8,606 bases of DNA, taken from AB-137-C09 sp964458185. GTDB taxonomy: Bacteria; Pseudomonadota; Zetaproteobacteria; Mariprofundales; Mariprofundaceae. Below are positions 1-5,430 of the stretch, in pieces; the stretch's first letter is position 1; every line of letters begins with the position of its first letter. The stretch covers positions 1 to 8,606 of the forward strand of contig CAYWFG010000041.1 in the NCBI GenBank assembly GCA_964458185.1. Reading direction: 5' to 3'. Position numbers and translations under genes: made by a program. The notes beneath the pieces are model-generated. The model saw only the letters and a program-made list of their open reading frames with translations, did not search any database and was not told the DNA's origin.

Positions 1-69
1 TACACAATTGCGAGCAGTTAGTCATTTGTTTTGTCCCGTCTTAAAAGGGAAGCCATTTTTTTTACTCCA

Positions 70-2691
70 TTACTTCCAAGATGTTGGCGCATAAGTTTGT
101 AAACGAATGCCTGCTTCACCGCCTGCTTTGTGGGCTTTTTGTGGCCACAAAGGAAGAATACGGTTAGGGTTGATTTGATGTTCATGCAAATAATCTTCAA
201 TCAACTTTTGGGTATGGCGCGTGGTCTGAATAAAGGACTCATCCAGCGAATGCCTGCCCAGTTGAGGGACAAGCTCCAAGACCAGAGCGGAGTCTTTTTT
301 TAGTGCTTGAATGGCATTTCTGACGCGGGCGCGTTCATTGGGCCATAATCCATCCTCTTGATGCAATCGGATATAGGCAAGGATCTTTCTTGTTTTTCGA
401 GAAGGGTAAGATGCTACTTTTTTAGCGTTAACTTTTTCTCTCAAAGCTTGCAAAACAATGCTGCTAATACGTCCCCAGTTCATCGGCGTGGTTTGCCAAG
501 AGCCTTGCAAAGGAACATCAATATTGATTGCTTCATTGGTGTTTATTGTTTCTAGTAACTCTCTGGGTGTTACCCCCACAAGCTGAACAAAGGTCTCGCT
601 TTCTTGCAATCCCTGCGCCAAGCTTCCATGTGCCAACGAGGCATGAAATTGCCCTGTATAATTGTATATATCTGTCGTTGCACTTGTGAGGTCAACCATC
701 ACATTCAAGCGCCCACGAATAAAATCAGGCAAATCCGATTGCAATAACCAAGCGTTAGTAGCAAAAGGGAGGGCGTGGCGTACCCGTAACGCCAGCTCAA
801 ACTTGCTTGGGTTTTGCCACGGTTGCCAGCGAAGCTTGGCTGTTAAATCGCCATCAAGAAACGCACCTTCTAATACTGCAGTTATCGGTACACCCGCCAT
901 TAAGGGCTGAATCGTGAAAGGGTTTAAGTGCATCCACACCGCTTTTTTCCAGCCAATGCTGAATGTTCCTTGCCCCAGTTGCAGGCGTTCAATATGCCAA
1001 CCATCCAGCCAAAAGGGTTGCCAAGGGGTCGGCTTTGAAGCAGGTATAGAAAAGGGGGTTAACGGCGCGGTTAATGCCCAGTTATCAACCATAATAGTTT
1101 TTGCTTGAATGGCTTGCCCTGTTTTGTATTGCAGATCATTGATCTGGATTTTGTTGGTCATCCCCTGCCACCCGTCACGCGCCCAATTAACATGGCTCAT
1201 CAATACATCGCCTTGTATATGCCATGATAATCGATCATCACCATTAAAAAGTCGTGTCACACTGCCAGTCAAAGAAACATCGATATCAGCCGTTATTGCT
1301 GCGCGATCAGCCAGCCTTGAGGGTAAAACATGACGAAAAAATGTAGGCGACAACGATTCACCCTTGGCTGTAAAAGTAAACCATTGTTCCGCCTTATATT
1401 GCGCTTTAGGGCTTGATAGTTGAATCGTCCATTGATCTTTATTTGCTTTTTTGCTGTGGGCTTGAATTTTCCATTGATTGGTTGTAATCGTGGCTGTGCC
1501 ATACATATCTGTCAATTGAATACTGTCGCTATTGAATGCCATCGCAGAGAAATGAAGCTGTGCTTTTTTAATTTCCCATGTTTTTTTTAAGGAGGGTGAT
1601 ACATGCGTGGGAAAGTCCCATTGACCGTGCTTAATGAACGCTTCTTTTATGGTAATTTGTCGGCGTGCCCATTGCCAAGTTGCATCGTTTAAATGCAAGG
1701 ATTCCACTTGAAAGCACGTTTCTCCAGCAGTATCAACGCTGCTTGGCTCGGTAATATCAAGATGCTTGCTACTAATTTGCCATTCTTTTTGTTGGCGGGT
1801 GACGTGCGCAGTTCCTGTTAAGGCACCGCTTTGCCATACGCAGTCTTGTAATAGAGGCAGCCCTGTGGGAATGCCTTGCAAGGGCCAGTTTTTAGCATGC
1901 ACTGTAACAGTCAGAGGCGCGTCTTTTTCTCGATTTCCTTGCCATGCTAATCGTCCATGTTCTTCTTTAACCCGCCAATCCATGCTGCCACTTAATTGAT
2001 GGTCTTGCCAAATAATATGCCCTTTTAATCGCGCATTGGTTTTTACTCTATGGGCTGAAGGCTGAAAGAAAGAGCGCAATAGATCGGCATTGACATGCTG
2101 CCATTGAAACTCAACCTTGCTAGGTGTGGATCGCCACTGAAACATGCCCATGTCACTTTGACTCGAAGCAAACCAAGTCCGCTCGGTGGATTTTACTTCA
2201 GACTCAATATGGATGCCTTTAATGGTCAGTGCATCACCACCTAATGATGCCACACGTAACATCATTTGATGCAGTTTTAATGTGCGTACCGATGAAAATA
2301 AGCGTTGCCATTGCTGGGGTAGAAAAAACAGAGGGTTAAATAAAACATCGCGCTTAAAGTGTTGTTGCTCATTGGGTGAGTAGACAACTTTAGCGCGGCG
2401 CATGGATACTTCGGTTAAGCGTATATCCGTTAATTGATCAGAGAAATGCCCACGCAACAACACATAAGGTGCATGCAAGTGCAATGCTCCTTGATGAATA
2501 TCCAGATCACGCAGCGTCAATGCCCCTCGCAACATGTTTAATTGGGCTTTAGCAAGCTTCCAGCCGTGCTTTTTTGCCATATTTTGCATGAATGTATTCA
2601 TTTCTTCATTGCTACGCTGCTGCATTGAAAGATGCATGGTCAATGCCAGCAGCATGACAATCAATAAGCAGGCAGTGTACCACTTAGCCAT
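70..2691 (-). CDS. AsmA-like / DUF748-type envelope protein with degenerate OmpA-like C-terminus
   Basis: An 873-residue protein with one N-terminal membrane anchor (about residues 4-22, hydrophobic from WYTACLL onward) and a long periplasmic part rich in alternating beta-strand patterns, as in AsmA/TamB/DUF748 proteins. The family is associated with outer-membrane assembly and lipid transfer between membranes. Near the end comes a DUF748-like block: 'INIDVPLQGSW', a helix (SSIVLQALREKV), then a strand-helix-strand-helix stretch (about residues 770-850) resembling an OmpA-like fold. In it the usual 'elkieGhtD' is replaced by 'LVLELVPQLGR', so peptidoglycan binding is doubtful. The protein has about 36 tryptophans (about 4%), unusually many. 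The start is ATG at 2691; an adjacent in-frame GTG at 2694 is possible, and neither has a clear Shine-Dalgarno sequence. It lies 46 bases downstream of the slyB-like gene, on the same strand, with no terminator between them, so they are probably cotranscribed. The fold class is fairly sure; the exact substrate is unknown. Confidence 0.8.
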   Translation of the reverse strand: MAKWYTACLLIVMLLALTMHLSMQQRSNEEMNTFMQNMAKKHGWKLAKAQLNMLRGALTLRDLDIHQGALHLHAPYVLLRGHFSDQLTDIRLTEVSMRRAKVVYSPNEQQHFKRDVLFNPLFFLPQQWQRLFSSVRTLKLHQMMLRVASLGGDALTIKGIHIESEVKSTERTWFASSQSDMGMFQWRSTPSKVEFQWQHVNADLLRSFFQPSAHRVKTNARLKGHIIWQDHQLSGSMDWRVKEEHGRLAWQGNREKDAPLTVTVHAKNWPLQGIPTGLPLLQDCVWQSGALTGTAHVTRQQKEWQISSKHLDITEPSSVDTAGETCFQVESLHLNDATWQWARRQITIKEAFIKHGQWDFPTHVSPSLKKTWEIKKAQLHFSAMAFNSDSIQLTDMYGTATITTNQWKIQAHSKKANKDQWTIQLSSPKAQYKAEQWFTFTAKGESLSPTFFRHVLPSRLADRAAITADIDVSLTGSVTRLFNGDDRLSWHIQGDVLMSHVNWARDGWQGMTNKIQINDLQYKTGQAIQAKTIMVDNWALTAPLTPFSIPASKPTPWQPFWLDGWHIERLQLGQGTFSIGWKKAVWMHLNPFTIQPLMAGVPITAVLEGAFLDGDLTAKLRWQPWQNPSKFELALRVRHALPFATNAWLLQSDLPDFIRGRLNVMVDLTSATTDIYNYTGQFHASLAHGSLAQGLQESETFVQLVGVTPRELLETINTNEAINIDVPLQGSWQTTPMNWGRISSIVLQALREKVNAKKVASYPSRKTRKILAYIRLHQEDGLWPNERARVRNAIQALKKDSALVLELVPQLGRHSLDESFIQTTRHTQKLIEDYLHEHQINPNRILPLWPQKAHKAGGEAGIRLQTYAPTSWK

Positions 2692-2737
2692 CACAGGTTG
2701 ACTGCAATACAGGGGACATATTTGCGTTCAAAGCGGC

Positions 2738-3190
2738 TTAGGGCGCGACGCGAATCACACCATTGTGCCGCAAAATACGAACTTTGTCGCCAATATTAAA
2801 GTGAATGTTGGGGCTTCGTTGTTGTACCAGAGAAATAATTTGCCCGTTTTCACGACGCAGTGTAATCTCATCGCCTTGGCTGCGGGTATAGGCTTCTTCC
2901 GCACCAGCGCCCGCTATCGCACCTGCGGCTGCACCAGCAACAGTGGCAGCAGTTTTCCCCAGTCCTCCACCAACGGCTTGCCCGCCAAGCCCGCCCATGA
3001 CACCACCGATAACAGCACCGATGGGGGTTTTTGTGCCTTCAATAACCACGGGGCGAATGCCTTCTACTGTGGCATATTCGACTTGTTGAATAGCCCGTGC
3101 GTCTTCACGGGAGTAGCTATCACCTGTGAGTGAAGACATGCAACTGGGTAATAAAATAACGGTGACAATAAACAGTATACTGCGAATCAT
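2738..3190 (-). CDS. slyB: SlyB-like outer-membrane lipoprotein with glycine zipper
   Basis: A 150-residue lipoprotein. A short signal peptide ends in the lipobox LPSC, so Cys17 would be lipidated. The mature part follows the SlyB/PcpY pattern: 'LTGDSYSREDA', then 'VEGIRPVVIEG', then a glycine-zipper membrane segment (about residues 57-97, repeated G-x-x-x-G and AG pairs), and a C-terminal beta-rich domain with 'GDEITLRRENGQ' and 'FNIGDKVRIL'. SlyB of E. coli is 155 residues, almost the same length. SlyB proteins sit in the outer membrane and help keep it intact, under PhoPQ control in enterobacteria; no such control is visible here. The start is ATG at 3190 because GGAGG (3196-3200) lies 5 bases ahead. 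An in-frame TTG at 3202 overlaps that site and is unlikely. The gene is first in the leftward unit with the AsmA-like gene and is divergent from the cytochrome operon. Confidence 0.85.
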   Translation of the reverse strand: MIRSILFIVTVILLPSCMSSLTGDSYSREDARAIQQVEYATVEGIRPVVIEGTKTPIGAVIGGVMGGLGGQAVGGGLGKTAATVAGAAAGAIAGAGAEEAYTRSQGDEITLRRENGQIISLVQQRSPNIHFNIGDKVRILRHNGVIRVAP

Positions 3191-3195
3191 GGAAG

Positions 3196-3200
3196 CCTCC
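3196..3200 (-). promoter_or_regulatory. Ribosome binding site of slyB-like gene
   Basis: Read on the minus strand this is GGAGG, 5 bases before the ATG at 3190. It decides the start in favour of ATG 3190 over the upstream in-frame TTG, which would itself overlap the site. Confidence 0.75.
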
Positions 3201-3260
3201 AAAGGTTATAAATAGATGATGGAAGTTGAAAATATATGCCCCTTTGCATGAATAGCAAAC

Positions 3261-3289
3261 AGCATAAAAAATAAAAGAGTCGCTTGCAA
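3261..3289 (-). promoter_or_regulatory. Candidate sigma70-type promoter for the slyB-like/AsmA-like unit
   Basis: On the minus strand, TTGCAA (3289-3284) is followed after exactly 17 bases by TATGCT (3266-3261). Each hexamer matches four of six positions of the sigma70 consensus, and the spacer is A/T-rich. Transcription would begin near 3254, giving a leader of roughly 60 bases before ATG 3190. This is a prediction from pattern only. Confidence 0.35.
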
Positions 3290-3311
3290 TGCTGCCCCGC
3301 TACACAATAAT
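3284..3311 (+). promoter_or_regulatory. Candidate promoter for the cytochrome operon, sharing its -35 with the divergent promoter
   Basis: TTGCAA (3284-3289) is a perfect palindrome, so it can act as a -35 box on both strands. On the plus strand, AATAAT (3306-3311, five of six matches to TATAAT) follows after 16 bases. Transcription would then begin near 3318, just before ATG 3320, leaving almost no leader. No FNR-type or Fur-type operator is evident in the 129-base gap. The call is weak. Confidence 0.25.
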
Positions 3312-3319
3312 GCCGCTCT

Positions 3320-3946
3320 ATGAGTGAAAAACGTCCACAAGCCCCGTTTAAAACGGGTGAAAAAATCATGTTTATCGTCGCTGGCGCATTTGTTGTGCTT
3401 GCTGCGATTGCTTTTGTTGCCATGCTGTTTATTCAATCGGGGGAAGATACCCCCATGTTTGACATGAAAACACATTTTGAATTAAGCGAGGCAGGGCAGC
3501 GCGGCTCTGAATCATTTCGCCTCAATGGCTGCACCACCTGCCATCGTGCGATGCGCAATGGTACTAATATGGGACGTACCGCTGAACTTGATGGTGAGGG
3601 TTCGCGTCGTAGTTTAGAATGGTTAGAAACATTTCTTGCCAAACCAGAAGAAACCTATGGCGCGATAACAGTCGATCATGGTGCAACCCCTAAACGGGCT
3701 GATTATGTCGCAGAAATCGCACCTGATACCCGTCATGATATTGCCGTCTTTCTTTCAGAGTTAATCTCTGAACAAGGCTCCTCCACAGCGGAGTTGCCGC
3801 CTGATGGTCGTTCTGACTTTATTGATAGCATGGTGAAAACATGGGCTCCAAAAGAATGGACGCTGAAATACCATGACATACGCGAAGAATCTAAAGCAGA
3901 ACGTGAACAAGCGGACAAGGCAAAACCCGCAACGAAGGAGCAATAA
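3320..3946 (+). CDS. Membrane-anchored monoheme cytochrome c (NorC/CcoO-like layout)
   Basis: A 208-residue protein with a short basic N-terminus, one membrane helix (about 17-38) and a periplasmic cytochrome c domain with one heme-attachment motif, CTTCH (Cys71, Cys74, His75). The layout of N-terminal anchor plus a single class-I-like heme domain resembles NorC and small CcoO-like electron-transfer subunits. The helix 'WLETFLAKPEE' and the closing helix 'HDIAVFLSELIS' fit the fold, but the usual distal methionine (an 'MP' loop between them) is absent. The loop reads 'VDHGATPKRADY', so His120 or another residue may be the sixth ligand. Met84 lies only nine residues after His75, and Met171 is beyond the fold's last helix. 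A charged Lys/Glu tail (about 186-208) follows. No Shine-Dalgarno precedes ATG 3320. An internal ATG at 3369 has GGGTGA 8 bases upstream, but would drop the basic N-terminus. The gene heads the operon, and its partner is probably the next gene product. Confidence 0.85.
   Translation: MSEKRPQAPFKTGEKIMFIVAGAFVVLAAIAFVAMLFIQSGEDTPMFDMKTHFELSEAGQRGSESFRLNGCTTCHRAMRNGTNMGRTAELDGEGSRRSLEWLETFLAKPEETYGAITVDHGATPKRADYVAEIAPDTRHDIAVFLSELISEQGSSTAELPPDGRSDFIDSMVKTWAPKEWTLKYHDIREESKAEREQADKAKPATKEQ
3935..3940 (+). promoter_or_regulatory. Ribosome binding site of the oxidase-like subunit gene
   Basis: AAGGAG lies 8 bases before ATG 3949 and inside the last codons of the cytochrome gene. It is the strongest such site in the operon before gyrB and supports high translation of the short oxidase-like protein. 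Confidence 0.7.
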
Positions 3947-3948
3947 AC

Positions 3949-4458
3949 ATGGCACAACCATGGGATGACGAAGAATATGTTAAATATACTTTATGGTTTA
4001 TTTTTGCCTGTGTGATTTACAGCATGATTGGTTTTTCTTGGGGGGCATTGATGGGCGGGATTCAAGAGTTCCGTCATTTTGTTGATCATCGCATGCATGG
4101 CAACTTGATTGTTCGTGCACACACCCATATCAATTTATTGGGCTGGGTAGAAATGGCGATTTTTGCTGGCGTGTATTATATTGTACCCCGTTTGATGCAT
4201 CGCGGTATTTACAGCATGACCTTGGTGAAAGTTCATTTTTGGATGCATAATTTCGGCTTGATTGGCATGGTTGTTTTCTTTACTATGGCAGGTGTTATGG
4301 GCGGCAATGCTAGTCTTACCATGACACCTGAAGAGGTTGAAGCGATTGTGAAACCATGGCTGGCCACGATGGGTATTTTTGGCACCTTGGTGCTGCTGGC
4401 GAACTTTATTTGGGCGTACAATATATTCATGACCTGCCGTAAACCAACTCGCTCATGA
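3949..4458 (+). CDS. Stand-alone heme-copper-oxidase subunit I-like membrane protein (short, about four helices)
   Basis: A 169-residue integral membrane protein with about four helices (roughly 14-36, 58-80, 95-118, 137-160). The motif 'RAHTHINLLGWVEMAIF' (from Arg56) at the second helix resembles the region around the low-spin heme ligand in CcoN/NorB-type subunit I and matches short proteins often annotated as cbb3-type cytochrome c oxidase subunit I. Here His58 or His60 could bind heme b; 'VHFWMHNFG' (His96, His100) opens the third helix. A full subunit I has about 12 helices and further histidines for copper B and the high-spin heme. All of those are missing, and no frameshifted remainder follows, so this is a short family member and not a broken gene. 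It probably carries electrons or senses a ligand and is not itself an oxidase. It lies 2 bases after the cytochrome c gene and shares ATGA with the next gene. Family placement is fairly sure; function is open. Confidence 0.75.
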   Translation: MAQPWDDEEYVKYTLWFIFACVIYSMIGFSWGALMGGIQEFRHFVDHRMHGNLIVRAHTHINLLGWVEMAIFAGVYYIVPRLMHRGIYSMTLVKVHFWMHNFGLIGMVVFFTMAGVMGGNASLTMTPEEVEAIVKPWLATMGIFGTLVLLANFIWAYNIFMTCRKPTRS

Positions 4459-4970
4459 TGTTCACTCGATGGGTTATGGTCGCTAACCTTGCGCTGTTGA
4501 TGTTACTTACTGGCTGTGATGTAGGTGGTAGTGGTTCGTTTGTAGAAGGCGTGGAAGTGCCTGCGGTACGCACCAAAACATTGGCAGATGTCGGTGGTGA
4601 TTTATCTAAAATTACCAGCTACCGATACCCTGACCCTCGCATGTATCAATTATCATTGGATGATGCATTGCAAAAGGGTAAGCCTATTGTGTTGGAATTT
4701 GCCACCCCAGGGCATTGCACCCAGTGCGATAAACAACTGCAACTACTCAAAGAAATGATGAATGTCTACGGTGAGGATGTGATATTCTTACACATGGATC
4801 AATACTACAACCCTGAAGCTTACGATGCCTTTCAGGTGCGCGGTGAGCCTTGGACGTTTGTTATTGATGCGCAAAAAAAAGTAAAAATGGTTTACCCTGG
4901 ACGCATTTTGTACCAAGAGCTTGACCCTTTACTCAAAGATATGACCGCAGGACAAAAAACAGATGGCTAA
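4455..4970 (+). CDS. Thioredoxin-fold lipoprotein with CTQC motif
   Basis: A 171-residue lipoprotein. The signal peptide ends in lipobox LTGC with Cys21 lipidated. Asp22 follows, which in enterobacteria is the signal to stay in the inner membrane. The domain from about residue 65 has the thioredoxin order: strand 'KPIVLEFATPG', redox motif CTQC (Cys88-Cys91), helix 'DKQLQLLKEMM', strand 'DVIFLHMD', then the cis-proline loop 'VRGEPWTFVID' (Pro132). Such envelope thioredoxins reduce or shuffle disulfides; close to cytochrome c genes they often keep the heme-binding cysteines reduced or help metal insertion. Here that is inference from the neighbouring CTTCH cytochrome. Its start overlaps the previous stop (ATGA); a second ATG at 4458 is equally usable, and no clear Shine-Dalgarno is seen, so translation is probably coupled. 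It overlaps the next gene by 8 bases. Confidence 0.82.
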   Translation: MMFTRWVMVANLALLMLLTGCDVGGSGSFVEGVEVPAVRTKTLADVGGDLSKITSYRYPDPRMYQLSLDDALQKGKPIVLEFATPGHCTQCDKQLQLLKEMMNVYGEDVIFLHMDQYYNPEAYDAFQVRGEPWTFVIDAQKKVKMVYPGRILYQELDPLLKDMTAGQKTDG

Positions 4971-5430
4971 AAAATGGGAAGAAGTGCAATGCACATTGCA
5001 TGCAGATAAAGGCGGCATACTCTGGGATTTAACTCTGTACGTGCCAACCGTGGTGTTTTTATTGCTGTGGGGATTAAAGCTGTGGTTTGGTGGCAATGAA
5101 ACCCAAGGCTGGATGGCTTATGGTTTATTGTTTCTTGGCTTTTTCTTTTTGATTGCTGGCGGTAATCGTATTGGTAAGCGGCTGCTGCTACTCCCCGGTG
5201 CGCCTACCGCCTTGGATATTACCCCTGAACGTATTAAAGTGACCCTTAAAGGTGGTGATAAAGTCACTTTAATCAAAGATTTACGGTTCTTTTCTGATCT
5301 GGCAGGAAAATCATTTGGTTTAACAGGCATGGACAGTAAAGGGGCAAAACAACAATTTGTATTGTATGGCAAGCAATTTGATGAAGGCGAATATGAAAAG
5401 GTTAAAAAGGCATTAGAACGTTATGCCTAA
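4963..5430 (+). CDS. Two-helix membrane protein of unknown function with possible PH-like C-terminal domain
   Basis: I do not recognise this 155-residue protein. Visible parts are a short N-terminal segment, two membrane helices (about 24-42 and 50-67) joined by a short loop, a basic turn (RIGKR), and a C-terminal domain (about 80-155) of beta strands ('ALDITPERIKVTL', 'VTLIKDLRFF', 'QQFVLYGK') closed by a helix 'YEKVKKALERY'. The order of two helices plus a seven-strand-like domain ending in a helix resembles bacterial PH-domain membrane proteins of the YcxB/YdbT kind, but this is an inference from pattern. AGGA lies 10 bases before the ATG. It overlaps the thioredoxin lipoprotein gene by 8 bases and surA by 8 bases, so it is translated in step with both. 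No cysteine pair or heme motif is present. Confidence 0.7.
   Translation: MAKKWEEVQCTLHADKGGILWDLTLYVPTVVFLLLWGLKLWFGGNETQGWMAYGLLFLGFFFLIAGGNRIGKRLLLLPGAPTALDITPERIKVTLKGGDKVTLIKDLRFFSDLAGKSFGLTGMDSKGAKQQFVLYGKQFDEGEYEKVKKALERYA

Noticed and set aside
34..63. TCCC...GGGA inverted repeat followed by eight T, as a possible plus-strand terminator
   Set aside because: The stem is only 4 pairs with a 9-base loop, and 5 bases separate it from the T run. No plus-strand gene is visible upstream.
358..1999. Several plus-strand open frames of 64-82 codons inside the AsmA-like gene
   Set aside because: They are antisense to a long gene with a coherent protein pattern. They show no family motifs and are explained as chance open frames.
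2765..3133. 122-codon plus-strand frame opposite slyB
   Set aside because: It is fully antisense to a clearly recognisable SlyB-like protein, and its translation has no recognisable domain.
3187..3475. Minus-strand frames of 78 and 89 codons across the divergent gap and cytochrome start
   Set aside because: They cover the promoter region and the antisense of the cytochrome N-terminus, with no domain signal.
3949..4458. Short oxidase-like gene as a truncated pseudogene of ccoN
   Set aside because: It has a strong ribosome binding site, an intact frame, an overlap with the next gene and a complete set of about four helices. No remnant of the remaining subunit I sequence follows.
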